From the NCBI RefSeq assembly GCF_003268275.1, contig NZ_QLYR01000001.1, forward strand, positions 930,001 to 994,000: a stretch of 64,000 nucleotides of DNA. The letters are read 5' to 3'. Every line of letters starts with the position of its first letter. Within the stretch, counting starts at the first letter, position 1. Under the pieces are notes generated by a model. That model was not told where the DNA came from, made no database searches, and was given only the letters and a program-made list of their open reading frames with translations. The translations under genes and the position numbers were made by a program. Below, in pieces: positions 1 to 8,216 of the stretch. The stretch is from Hydrogeniiclostridium mannosilyticum. Its GTDB lineage: Bacteria > Bacillota > Clostridia > Oscillospirales > Acutalibacteraceae.

Positions 1-481
1 CCAGGGAGTCTAAAAAGCCCTTCAGCGTTTGAGCGGTCTCCGGGCCCGTCTCGATAGCAAAATGCGCCTCCATCTCGTCCGCATAGCGGCTGAGCTGAAA
101 ACAGGCCTCCTGCATGACCTGGTAGCGCGGGTGATCCGCGGAGGCCGGGACCACGCCGATGTGCGTGGTAATCACGTCCGTCTCCAGATCCTTCGCCAGG
201 TCGAGAATCCGCTTGGAGCGTTCTATCAGCTCCGGGTTCTTTTCCGCGTCCCCAAAGCCGTGCCCCAGGTCGCCGCACAACGCGGAAATCCGCAGGCCCT
301 CCGCTTTGACGGCGCCGAGGAACTCCCGCCTGGCCTCCCCGGAGAGCGCCTCCGGGGCCAGCTCTCCATAGGTTGCGTAGGCCTGTATGCCCTTTACCCC
401 CAGTGCGGCGGCCTTGGGCAGGGCTTCCCGCCAGCCGGTGCGGAATGAGTCGAGCAGAACCCCGATTGAAAATGCATACAT
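1..481 (-). CDS. Sugar phosphate isomerase/epimerase, 5' part only
   Basis: This minus-strand gene starts at ATG 481-479 and runs off the left edge, so only about 160 residues are visible. The start is supported by an AAAGGA ribosome site about 9 bases upstream. The opening residues (MYAFSIGVLLDSF, then GVKGIQAYATYGEL) and the stretch TDVITTHIGVVP fit the xylose isomerase-like TIM-barrel family. Members of that family isomerise or epimerise sugars and inositol derivatives using a divalent metal held by Glu, Asp and His; the C-terminal ligands lie outside the window. The substrate cannot be told from this part. The family call is fairly sure and the specific reaction is unknown. Confidence 0.8.
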   Translation of the reverse strand, partial: MYAFSIGVLLDSFRTGWREALPKAAALGVKGIQAYATYGELAPEALSGEARREFLGAVKAEGLRISALCGDLGHGFGDAEKNPELIERSKRILDLAKDLETDVITTHIGVVPASADHPRYQVMQEACFQLSRYADEMEAHFAIETGPETAQTLKGFLDSL

Positions 482-736
482 GAAAATCATCCTTTCCAGA
501 CAGAATCCATAAAAATTTCGTTCTGTTTTCAGCTTTGGCACACTACTAATGGTAGGGGGAAACAAAACGCGGGCAGCCCTGGCAAATTATGACCGGTTTG
601 TATCGGCTTTCTTACAGTGCTGGCCCGGATATTGCTTTCAGATTGGTTTCATTATATAATAAGGGCAATTGATTGGAAAGAAAAGATATTGCCCAGTAAT
701 AACACGATCTTGCTTTTTCCTGAGGGAGATGAAAAC

Positions 737-1567
737 ATGCCTGCGCAATCCTCCTATGAATACCACCAGATCCGCGACCCGGATTTTCCTATTATCTTTC
801 ACCAAGAAACCCTGAATTACGAAGAAAGCGGCGTGTTGGCCCATTGGCATGAAAATATTGAGCTGCTGTGGTTTGTAGACGGGCGCGGCGCAGTGGTCAT
901 TGACAGCGTGCGGGTGGAGGCCGGCCCCGGCGAACTGGTCATGATAGACTCCAACCGCCTGCACCGCATCTTCGCACTGAGCGCGGCATGCTGCTATTAC
1001 TGCCTGATTGTTGACAAGGCCTTCTGCGAGCGCTTCGGCATTCCGGTTGGGGAGGCCCGCCTGAAAACCTCCGCAGACAGCGGACGCCTGCGCGGCCTTT
1101 ACGGGGCCATAGCCAGCGAGATGGCGCAAAAGCAGCCGCACTATAAGGCCGCGGTGCTGGCCGGTGTGCTGGCCCTGCTGGCGGAGCTCTACCGCAATTA
1201 TATGGACCGGGCTCCGGGGCTTTTCCCCAACCGGGAGCAGACGAACCGTTCCCGTATGGTGCGCGGCGCCATCTCTTTTTTACGCCGATCCTACCAGCAG
1301 CCTCTGACCATCGACGACATCTGCCGCGAGGTGGGCTTCAGCAAGTTTTATTTCTGCCGCGTTTTTCACGAGGCAACCGGCAAGACCGTGGTGGACTACC
1401 TGAATTTTCTGCGCTGTGAAAACGCGCAGCTGCTGCTTGCTTCCGGCAGATGCAATGTACGCGAAAGCGCGGAGCGCTGCGGCTTTCACAATGACTCCTA
1501 TTTTACGCGCATCTACAAGCAGCAGATTGGCGAGCTGCCCTCTGAGACTATGAGGAAGCAAGGGTAG
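737..1567 (+). CDS. AraC family transcriptional regulator with cupin sensor
   Basis: A 276-residue protein. The N-terminal half looks like a cupin sugar-sensing domain (HWHENIELLWFVDG, then GPGELVMIDSNRLHRI). The last ~100 residues carry the two helix-turn-helix motifs of the AraC family (LTIDDICREVGFSKFYFCRV and RESAERCGFHNDSYFTRIYK). The ATG at 737 was chosen because GGGAG lies 8 bases upstream and the residues after it begin the cupin; the reading frame stays open further upstream to 617. It is divergent from the sugar isomerase on its left, so it may control that gene in response to a sugar. That link is inferred from position only. Confidence 0.88.
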   Translation: MPAQSSYEYHQIRDPDFPIIFHQETLNYEESGVLAHWHENIELLWFVDGRGAVVIDSVRVEAGPGELVMIDSNRLHRIFALSAACCYYCLIVDKAFCERFGIPVGEARLKTSADSGRLRGLYGAIASEMAQKQPHYKAAVLAGVLALLAELYRNYMDRAPGLFPNREQTNRSRMVRGAISFLRRSYQQPLTIDDICREVGFSKFYFCRVFHEATGKTVVDYLNFLRCENAQLLLASGRCNVRESAERCGFHNDSYFTRIYKQQIGELPSETMRKQG

Positions 1568-1740
1568 CGCGCCGGGGCATTCTGTCGTTTTTTTGTTTTT
1601 AGTGGCTTTTTCAGCCGGAAGATGGTATACTAACTTATTATGATTAAAACAATAAGCGGCCGCCCAGAAGCAAGGCGGCCGGTTCAAAACAGGGAGAAGC
1701 GGCAGAGGGGGCTTCTCCTGTATTGAAGGGAGAAGGTTTC

Positions 1741-2541
1741 TTGAAGAGAATGACAGCCGCCGCACCTCCTGTTGAAGGGGTTGAGGAAAAAAAGGACCCC
1801 GCACAGGAATCCTTTGCGGCAGGCCTTGGATTTTATAAGCTTTTCTGGGTGTTTTTTATCGGGTGCATTGCCGGCGTTATCATCGAAGTACTCACCTGCC
1901 TGGTGCAGGAGCATAAAATCGAAAGCCGTGCAGGCCTGATCTACGGCCCTTTCAGTCCGGTCTACGGCGCGGGCGCCGTGGCGCTGACCGTTGGCCTCAG
2001 CTGGGCAAAGGATAAGAGCATCGGGGTGATCTTCCTGGTCGGCACCCTTTTGGGCAGCTCGGTGGAATATATTTTCAGCTGGGCGCAGGAAAAGCTGTTC
2101 GGCACCATCTCTTGGGAATACAGCAATGAGGCGCTGAACATCAACGGGCGCACCAGCATCTGGTACGCCTTTTGCTGGGGCGTGCTTTCCGTGGTCTGGG
2201 TAAAAATCCTCTACCCCTTCCTCTCCCGGGTCATTGAAAAGATCCCCAGCACATGGGGGCTTCCGCTCAGCCGCGTGCTGGTGGCATTCATGATTGTAGA
2301 CATCCTCCTCTCCGGCATGGCGGTTGCCCGCCAGACCGAGCGCCGCGAGGGGGTGCCTGCCGGCGACCCTGTACGGCAGTTTCTGGACCGGCATTATACA
2401 GACGATTTTCTCAAGAAAATTTACCCCAACATGATGTTTGTCGGCGAGGACGGCCCGCTGAAGCCACAGGATGAGGATCTGGCCTCGCTGCCGCCCGTCT
2501 CCGGCTCCCCTCATGCGCCGGGCTCTGTACCGGAGCGCTGA
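1741..2541 (+). CDS. Multi-pass membrane protein, putative ABC-transporter type IV (CmpB-like) family
   Basis: A ~266-residue integral membrane protein with about five hydrophobic segments, including FFIGCIAGVIIEVLTCLV, VYGAGAVALTVGLSW, WYAFCWGVLSVVW and LVAFMIVDILLSGMAV. The motif NINGRTSIWYAFCWG and the pattern GLIYGPFSPVYGAG match the Pfam family annotated as putative ABC-transporter type IV, as I recall it; no transport substrate has been shown for that family. The start is uncertain: TTG 1741 has GGGAG 8 bases upstream, while ATG 1750 lies further from that site. The C-terminal ~50 residues are polar and probably cytoplasmic. The next gene begins 17 bases after the stop, so the two are probably co-transcribed. 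Confidence 0.72.
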   Translation: MKRMTAAAPPVEGVEEKKDPAQESFAAGLGFYKLFWVFFIGCIAGVIIEVLTCLVQEHKIESRAGLIYGPFSPVYGAGAVALTVGLSWAKDKSIGVIFLVGTLLGSSVEYIFSWAQEKLFGTISWEYSNEALNINGRTSIWYAFCWGVLSVVWVKILYPFLSRVIEKIPSTWGLPLSRVLVAFMIVDILLSGMAVARQTERREGVPAGDPVRQFLDRHYTDDFLKKIYPNMMFVGEDGPLKPQDEDLASLPPVSGSPHAPGSVPER

Positions 2542-2557
2542 GGTGTGCGGCTTGAAC

Positions 2558-3073
2558 ATGAATTTTTCAATACGCTTTGCCGCGCCGGAGGATTTGGACA
2601 GCATTCTGTGGATCATGGAGTGCGCCTGCCGGTCCGTGCCCGACCCGGCCTGGTTTGTCGCCAGCGGCCGTGATTTTCTTCAGGACTGCCTCGCGGGAAA
2701 GGGCTTTATTTTGCTGGCGGAGGGCCTTACCGGGCCTTCCGGTTTTCTGGTGGTCAAATATCCCGGAGACGAACCGGGTCACTTGGGGCGGGATGCCGGG
2801 CTGCCGGAGGCCGAGCTGCCCCGCTGCGCCTATATGGACACGGTTGCCGTTCTGCCGGAGGCTCGCGGCAATCGGCTGCATATCCGGCTGCTGGCCGCGG
2901 CAGAACAGGCCTTGTCGGGTTCTTCCCGCTGCCATTGGCTGGCCACGGTCCACCCTCAAAACCGCTACAGCCTGCAAAATTTTACGGCCTGCGGCTACCG
3001 GGTCGCGGCTACCAGAAAAAAGTACGGCGGCCTGGACCGTCATATTCTTTATAAGCGCGCCCGGCTTCTGTGA
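2558..3073 (+). CDS. GNAT family N-acetyltransferase
   Basis: A 171-residue protein with the GNAT fold pattern. MDTVAVLPEARGNRLHIRLL corresponds to beta-4 and the acetyl-CoA-binding loop (usual consensus V.P..RG.G.G..L), and VHPQNRYSLQNFTACGYRV matches the conserved NxxSxxxYxxxGF motif B. It would transfer acetyl from acetyl-CoA to an unknown amine. The start is ambiguous between TTG 2552 and ATG 2558; GAGG lies about 8 and 14 bases upstream of these. The gene lies 17 bases after the membrane protein and shares its strand. The substrate cannot be predicted. Confidence 0.75.
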   Translation: MNFSIRFAAPEDLDSILWIMECACRSVPDPAWFVASGRDFLQDCLAGKGFILLAEGLTGPSGFLVVKYPGDEPGHLGRDAGLPEAELPRCAYMDTVAVLPEARGNRLHIRLLAAAEQALSGSSRCHWLATVHPQNRYSLQNFTACGYRVAATRKKYGGLDRHILYKRARLL

Positions 3074-3221
3074 AGGAGCGTGCTTTCCATTGCGTTTTCG
3101 GTTTCTGCCGCCTATCCGCGAGGGAAGGCCTTACTAGATCGCCCCGGCTGATTGCCCGGCGGCCTCTCAGCCTCCCCTTTCAGCTCTGGAGAAAAACAGA
3201 GCCCGCCGTGCTGTATGATAT

Positions 3222-3260
3222 AAACAGGGGGGAACCGGTAGCCGGTTCCTCCCTGTTTAT
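3222..3260. terminator. Bidirectional hairpin terminator
   Basis: AAACAGGG and GGAACCGG on the left pair with CCGGTTCC and CCCTGTTT on the right around a 3-base loop. It sits between the converging GNAT gene and TtcA-like gene and has T-containing tails both ways, so it can serve both. Confidence 0.75.
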
Positions 3261-3308
3261 TGCCGCCCTTCGGCTCATCCCCGGGTTCTTTCCGGAGCGG
3301 GCGCAGCC

Positions 3309-4136
3309 TCAGCCGTCATAATCCTCCAAAAAGGAGTGCACCGCCGCCCCCTTGCGGTAACTAATCAAAGTTTCCAAATTTACATTTTCCACGCTCTTAA
3401 AAATATTTTTATCTATCTGGGGGTTTATTTTACGCAAATCGGAAATAAGGCGTTTTATTTCCGCACGTTTGGACTCGGACCGATCCTCAGCAGCCCGCTC
3501 CGTCATCCGGCAGGCGCATTGCAGAAAGGCCAGTCCATTGTAGCGCTGCCAGGATAGGATATCCGCCTCACGCACCAGATACAACGGACGGATGAGCTCC
3601 ATCCCCGGAAAATGGGCGCTGTGCAGCTTGGGCATCATGGTGCGCACTTCAGCGCCATAGAGCATGCTCATTAGCACCGTCTCAATTACATCGTCAAAAT
3701 GATGCCCAAGCGCGATTTTATTGCAGCCCAGCTCCTGCGCCCGGCTGTAAAGGCAGCCGCGCCGCATGCGGGCGCACAGGTAGCACGGAGAGGTGGCGGA
3801 GCGGTCCCTGTCCACTACCTCAAAGAGCCTGGTGTCAAACACCTTTACGGGCAGGCCCAGCAGCGCGGCGTTATCCAGCAGCAGGCGGCGGTTTTCCGGG
3901 CGGTAGCCGGGGTCCATCACCAAATATTCCACCTCAAAGGGAATTTCCGTATAAAGCTGGAGATGCTGCATGCACTTGGCCAGCAGCATGGAATCCTTAC
4001 CGCCGGAGATACAGACCGCGATGCGGTCGCCCGGCGCAATCAGGCGGTAATCCTTGATACCGCCGATAAAACGGTTCCAAATCGGCTTCTTATACTTTTT
4101 AATGATGCTGCGTTCCACCTGCTGGCGCTTTTCCAT
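3309..4136 (-). CDS. TtcA-like tRNA 2-thiocytidine synthetase family ATPase
   Basis: A 275-residue PP-loop ATPase. SGGKDS at residues 44-49 is the ATP-pyrophosphatase loop, GHHFDD at 144-149 is the second family motif, and the Cys pair of CYLC (118, 121) plus Cys207/209 in LQCAC could ligate an iron-sulfur cluster. Family members use ATP and sulfur to thiolate tRNA (2-thiocytidine-32 for TtcA). The CxxC position and length fit the Firmicutes TtcA/TilS-like group rather than TilS itself. The start at ATG 4136 has GGAGGAG 7 bases upstream; the frame continues upstream without a better start. Exact tRNA target is inferred. Confidence 0.82.
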   Translation of the reverse strand: MEKRQQVERSIIKKYKKPIWNRFIGGIKDYRLIAPGDRIAVCISGGKDSMLLAKCMQHLQLYTEIPFEVEYLVMDPGYRPENRRLLLDNAALLGLPVKVFDTRLFEVVDRDRSATSPCYLCARMRRGCLYSRAQELGCNKIALGHHFDDVIETVLMSMLYGAEVRTMMPKLHSAHFPGMELIRPLYLVREADILSWQRYNGLAFLQCACRMTERAAEDRSESKRAEIKRLISDLRKINPQIDKNIFKSVENVNLETLISYRKGAAVHSFLEDYDG

Positions 4137-4406
4137 ATTCAAGCTCCTCCAATCCCGAGGCCCCGCGCCCGGACGGGTTCGGCCTGCAAAGGATTTCGTT
4201 TTCACCATTATACCACAAAAAGAAAACGGCGACAGCCGCTTTCTAATCTTTAAGCAGAATGCAAGCGCTTTTTTTCGCGCTTCAATAACCGCGCCCTGCA
4301 CCCTGTGCGCGCCCTTGCCGGTTACCGGCGCGGGGTGGCCGGCGCGTTTCTCTCTTCATGCGCTGAAAAATGTTTTTCCAGCCCGTTAAAAAAATAAAAT
4401 TAGGGC

Positions 4407-4435
4407 TTGTGAAAACCGAAAAAATACAGTACAAT
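4407..4435 (+). promoter_or_regulatory. Sigma-A promoter for the 4488 gene
   Basis: TTGTGA (4407-4412), a 17-base spacer and TACAAT (4430-4435). It lies in the 350-base gap between the divergent TtcA-like gene and the 4488 gene; the rest of the gap shows nothing else I can support. Confidence 0.65.
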
Positions 4436-4487
4436 GACCTTTGAAACAGGCCCGACAATCATTGAGGCCCTATAAGGAGGAGTTACT

Positions 4488-6101
4488 ATGACTCAGGAAT
4501 TTCAATACAGGATTGCGCTGGTGGGTACGCCCGATTTTCCGGACATGCGCTATGACGACAGCCAGCTGAGCGCACTGCGCGACCTGGGCTTTAATACCGT
4601 CCAGCTCAACATCGCCTGGGGCGCCCGTCCCGCGGACGAGCCCCTCAACCTGGAGGATATTCTGGCCCCGACGGGAGAAGAGCCCAGCAAGCGGGTGCAG
4701 GAGCGCTTCGAGGCCATTGCCTACCGCGCCCGTCAGGCGAAGAAATATGGGTTCCGCACCCTGTTCCACTTCGGAGCGCCGCGGATGGATATTCTCTACC
4801 GCACCCTGGCCGACCCGGCTGAGCTGGACCGCCAGACCTGCCTGTATTCCGTACAGCGCGAAGAGGTTATTCAGAAGTATGAAGACCTGCTGCGCCAGCT
4901 TGCGGTAAAAATCCCCGAGGTAGACGATATTTTAATGTATACCTTTGACCAGGAGGCCTGGGTGGGCGACGAGTTCGGCAATGACGAGCTGGCCCAGGGC
5001 GTGCCGTTGAGCCACCGCCTGCCCCCCTTCCTGCAGCGCCTGAGCCGTTGCTGGAAGGAGCAGCGCCCGGGAAGCACCCTCTGGTGGGAACCGTGGGAGA
5101 TTTCCGCCGGGCAGATCTACGACATGCTGGATCAGCTCCCGCGCGAGAACTTCGGCTTTATGCTGCACTGTAATATTGCAGAGGTCCAGATGACCAACCC
5201 GGTTGACCGCTGGTTCCGCAACATGCTGCTGCTTTGCAGGGAGCGCGATATTCCGGTGATCGGCGAAATCTTTATGACCGGCGGCAATGAGGAGGTCTCG
5301 CCTCTGTGCCACGTTGCGGCGCCCGCCGTTGTCTATCATGAGCTGAAGGAGATGCAGCGCGTGGGCGTTTGCGGCGTTAAGGAATATTTCGGCACGCTGC
5401 CGGATACCGACGACCCCAACCTGCGCATGGCGGGCGTCTTCTTTAACCAGCCCGATATTACGCTGGAGGAGGCCCTGCAAAAGGTAGCGGCCCCCTATGA
5501 GGGCGCCGAAGCCGAAATGCTTGACGGCTTTGAGGCCTACGCCCTTTCTATGGATGTATTCCCCTGGGATCTTTCCTGGAAAATGCGCGCCATTGTCACA
5601 CAGCACACTGCCTGGCACGGCTATAACCGCTTCTGGTTCTCCGGCGAGGTAGCGCCTTCCCCGAGCTGGCGTTCAACCCGCCGCTCCGTCTTTGCCATGA
5701 CGACAGACGAGCCCGAGCTCCATCTGTGGCTCATTGAAGATATTTATCTGCGAATCAAGCACGCCGCCCGTTACCTGGAAAAGGCAGCCGTCTGCTTCGA
5801 GGCTGCCGCTCAAAAATGTTCTGCCGGGGCCATCCCGCTCATCATCGCGGACGCAAAGCGCTTTCTCTCCGTCATGCACGACCTCGAATACCATGCCGGC
5901 GAAACCCTGGCCGCCTATGATATCCGCAAAAAGCTCGAGTGCGGCAGGGAGATCCCGCAGCAGCTCCTGGACCGTATGGATGCCCTGCTGACAGCCGATA
6001 TGAAAAACCAGACGGAAAACGGGGACGGCGAGACTGCCTACACAAAGCTTCAGGAATTTCGCCGGGACCCCGCCGCGTTCGCCCGCGCCAACTTCCTGTA
6101 A
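4488..6101 (+). CDS. Unrecognised 537-residue protein, possible TIM-barrel glycosidase relative
   Basis: I do not recognise a named family. The protein has no signal peptide or membrane segment, so it should be cytoplasmic. The first ~320 residues read like a (beta/alpha) barrel: LRDLGFNTVQLNIAWGA, FRTLFHFGAPRMDIL, DDILMYTFDQEAW, STLWWEPWEIS, NFGFMLHCNIAEV and DIPVIGEIFMTGGNEE look like successive strand ends with acidic residues at the tips, as in retaining or inverting glycosidases. The C-terminal ~200 residues are helical. The start has AGGAGG 8 bases upstream and its own promoter at 4407-4435; it is a single-gene unit. A glycan-related role is inference only. Confidence 0.7.
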   Translation: MTQEFQYRIALVGTPDFPDMRYDDSQLSALRDLGFNTVQLNIAWGARPADEPLNLEDILAPTGEEPSKRVQERFEAIAYRARQAKKYGFRTLFHFGAPRMDILYRTLADPAELDRQTCLYSVQREEVIQKYEDLLRQLAVKIPEVDDILMYTFDQEAWVGDEFGNDELAQGVPLSHRLPPFLQRLSRCWKEQRPGSTLWWEPWEISAGQIYDMLDQLPRENFGFMLHCNIAEVQMTNPVDRWFRNMLLLCRERDIPVIGEIFMTGGNEEVSPLCHVAAPAVVYHELKEMQRVGVCGVKEYFGTLPDTDDPNLRMAGVFFNQPDITLEEALQKVAAPYEGAEAEMLDGFEAYALSMDVFPWDLSWKMRAIVTQHTAWHGYNRFWFSGEVAPSPSWRSTRRSVFAMTTDEPELHLWLIEDIYLRIKHAARYLEKAAVCFEAAAQKCSAGAIPLIIADAKRFLSVMHDLEYHAGETLAAYDIRKKLECGREIPQQLLDRMDALLTADMKNQTENGDGETAYTKLQEFRRDPAAFARANFL

Positions 6102-6215
6102 GAAGAGGCCCGTCGGCCCTGCCGCCGTTGTGCGGGCTGGGGTTACAGCATAGAAGAGCCCTTTGTGGGCATGGCTCCAGGCATTTCTTCACATTCATTC
6201 TCTTGATGAATTGAT

Positions 6216-6270
6216 TTGCCTGATGAACCGGACTTATGGTATAATGGCAACAAACGAAAGGTTTGTTGCC
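6216..6270 (+). promoter_or_regulatory. Promoter with palindrome directly after the -10 box (copy 1)
   Basis: TTGCCT (6216-6221), an 18-base spacer, TATAAT (6240-6245), then at once the inverted repeat GGCAACAAAC - GAAAG - GTTTGTTGCC (6246-6270, 10 perfect pairs). The repeat covers the expected start site, so it is either an operator or a hairpin at the very 5' end of the RNA. A run ATTTCTTTTT follows, so early termination is also possible. Similar arrangements occur at 32570, 42200 and, weaker, 63187. It drives the 6409-7952 pair. Confidence 0.6.
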
Positions 6271-6408
6271 ATTTCTTTTTACCGCTTTCCCGGCATCACC
6301 GGTTGGCGGCATATTCCATATTGGCAGATGTAAAATTCAAGGCGTTCCAGGCAGCCGCTCCCCTGCCCGCCGGAATGCCCCAAAATAGAGAGGTCTGGAG
6401 GTTTAAGC

Positions 6409-7119
6409 ATGAGAGAAGACATTTGCAGCATTCCCATTGGTGAATTATTCGGCCCCAAAAAGGGCTGCCCGTTCTGCCGGATGGACGCCATGCTGGAAAG
6501 CCGGCTGGCGGAATATATCACCGGAGCGGCCATGATGGAGCCCGACGTGCGAATCGAAACCAACCGTTTGGGCTTTTGCGCGCATCACTTCGACAAAATT
6601 TGCGAGGTTGGCAACCGCCTTTCCATCGCCCTGATTCTCGAAAGCCATCTGCACGAGCTGGAGGAGCGGGAATTTCCCGCTAAAATGCCCCGGCTGCCGC
6701 GGCGGCGGCGCGGTGAAGAGGGCGGCGCTGCCGCTGAAACCTGCTTCATCTGCGAAAATATGGAAAAGAACCGCCGCCATCTGATGGACATCGCCGTCAA
6801 GATGTGGCAGGAGGACGAGGATTTCCGCGCGCTCTACGCAGGCCAGGAGTTCATCTGCCTACCGCATTTCAGGCGGCTTCTCCAGGAGGCCGATCGCATG
6901 CCCAAACGGACGGCCCCCGCCTTCGCACAAGAGACCCGGCGCCTTTCCCAGGCTTACCTGCAGGCGGTACAGAAGGACGTTACCCATTTCTGCCGGATGT
7001 TCGACTACCGCAATAACGGCGGCGATTGGGGCAACTCCAAGGATTCCATCGAGCGGGCGATCTCCTACTTGACCGGCCGCCTTTACCTCAAGGAAGAAAA
7101 GGAGCCAAAAAAAGAATGA
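6409..7119 (+). CDS. Cys-rich DUF6062-like protein
   Basis: A 236-residue cytoplasmic protein of unknown function, matching from memory the Clostridia family DUF6062. Two repeat-like halves each carry a CxxC pair followed by a Cys/His motif: CPFCRMD (about residues 20-23) with GFCAHHF (about 58-62), then CFICENM (about 108-111) with FICLPHFR (about 145-150). This spacing suggests two metal or iron-sulfur sites. The start is ATG 6409 with GGAGG 8 bases upstream. The stop overlaps the start of the DNA glycosylase in an ATGA, so the two are translationally coupled, which suggests a link to DNA repair or redox state. Confidence 0.78.
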   Translation: MREDICSIPIGELFGPKKGCPFCRMDAMLESRLAEYITGAAMMEPDVRIETNRLGFCAHHFDKICEVGNRLSIALILESHLHELEEREFPAKMPRLPRRRRGEEGGAAAETCFICENMEKNRRHLMDIAVKMWQEDEDFRALYAGQEFICLPHFRRLLQEADRMPKRTAPAFAQETRRLSQAYLQAVQKDVTHFCRMFDYRNNGGDWGNSKDSIERAISYLTGRLYLKEEKEPKKE

Positions 7120-7952
7120 GTGCCAAAGACAACGGCGATATTTTCGACCTGGATGCCACCCTGTTCTGCGGCCAGTGCTTCAGCTGGGACCGGCTGCCCG
7201 GCGGAGGATATGCCGGCGCTTCCGGGGATCGGGCCTTATTCCTCTGCGACCCTTCCCGGGATTTACCCCGTGCCCTAGCAGACCCGTTTTGGCGCGGCTA
7301 TTTTGATTGGGATTTCCCCTATGCGCAGGCGCGCGCCCAATTTTCGGCGATGGACCCTATTTTGAAGGAGGCCGCCGCCTTTGCGCCGGGCATTCACATT
7401 TTAAACCAGGACCCCTGGGAGGCGCTGTGCTCCTTTATTATTTCACAAAACAACAATATTCCCCGCATCACGGGCATTGTCCGGCGGCTGTGCCGTACGT
7501 TCGGCAGCCCGCTGGAAAAAAGCGGTGATTGGGCGCTTTTTTCTTTCCCGCGGCCCGAACGCCTGGCAAATTGCACCCCGGGCGATCTGGCGCCCCTGCG
7601 GTGCGGTTTCCGGGCACGCTACCTCATCGATGCCGCACAAAAGGTTTCCAGCGGGCAGGTGGACCTTGAACGGCTGCGGACAATGCCGCTTACAGAGGCC
7701 CGGGAGCAGCTGATGCAAATTGTAGGCGTGGGCGTGAAGGTAGCGGACTGCGCCCTGCTGTACGGCCTGCACCGGCTGGAGGTATTTCCCATGGACGTAT
7801 GGATGAAACGGGTCATGGCCCGGTGGTTTGCCGGCAAGAACCCTGATTGCTTCGGCCCATACGCCGGAATCGCGCAGCAATACCTCTTTCACTACAGCCG
7901 TAACCATCCGGAATGCTTCACCGAGGACGAGGCCCGGGAACGGGTATCCTGA
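7116..7952 (+). CDS. 8-oxoguanine-type DNA glycosylase/AP lyase (HhH-GPD)
   Basis: A 278-residue OGG1-like enzyme that cuts oxidised or alkylated bases from DNA. The N-terminal OGG domain has the family's FCGQCFSW opening (residues 17-24). QNNN at 111-114 matches the OGG QNNN base-recognition motif. The helix-hairpin-helix region VGVGVKVADC holds the catalytic lysine (Lys208) and FPMDVWMKR the catalytic aspartate (Asp227), both in the positions known from human OGG1. The ATG at 7116 overlaps the upstream stop by four bases, so it is made from the same transcript as the Cys-rich protein. Length is normal. OGG rather than AlkA is favoured by the lysine and QNNN. Confidence 0.9.
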   Translation: MSAKDNGDIFDLDATLFCGQCFSWDRLPGGGYAGASGDRALFLCDPSRDLPRALADPFWRGYFDWDFPYAQARAQFSAMDPILKEAAAFAPGIHILNQDPWEALCSFIISQNNNIPRITGIVRRLCRTFGSPLEKSGDWALFSFPRPERLANCTPGDLAPLRCGFRARYLIDAAQKVSSGQVDLERLRTMPLTEAREQLMQIVGVGVKVADCALLYGLHRLEVFPMDVWMKRVMARWFAGKNPDCFGPYAGIAQQYLFHYSRNHPECFTEDEARERVS

Positions 7953-8005
7953 AAAGATTGTAAAAGAATTAACAAACAAGGCTTTTTTTTCGGAAATAAA
8001 TGGGG

Positions 8006-8216
8006 TATAATAGAAGCAGAAACATAAACGGGGCTGTGAGCCCGCCCGCGGGCAGCAGCCCCGCCGCGGAAAAAAGCTTTTACGGGTTCGCCGCGCCGCT
8101 TCAGCCCACCTGGCAAAGCGCGGCGGCAGCGGGCCGCCGGCAGGCGGAGGAGCATATTTCTGCCATTCCTTTCGCAAATATTAATAGATGATTTTATTTA
8201 GGAGCGTGATGTATCA
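8006..8216 (+). promoter_or_regulatory. -10 box and long structured leader of fba
   Basis: TATAAT at 8006-8011 lacks a clear -35 partner. The ~200-base leader that follows holds strong GC stems (GGGGCTG near 8030 pairing with CAGCCCC near 8054). No known riboswitch motif was recognised. Confidence 0.4.

Noticed and set aside
1684-2616. 310-codon minus-strand frame over the CmpB-like gene
   Set aside because: The plus-strand frame encodes clear membrane helices; the minus frame does not resemble a protein.
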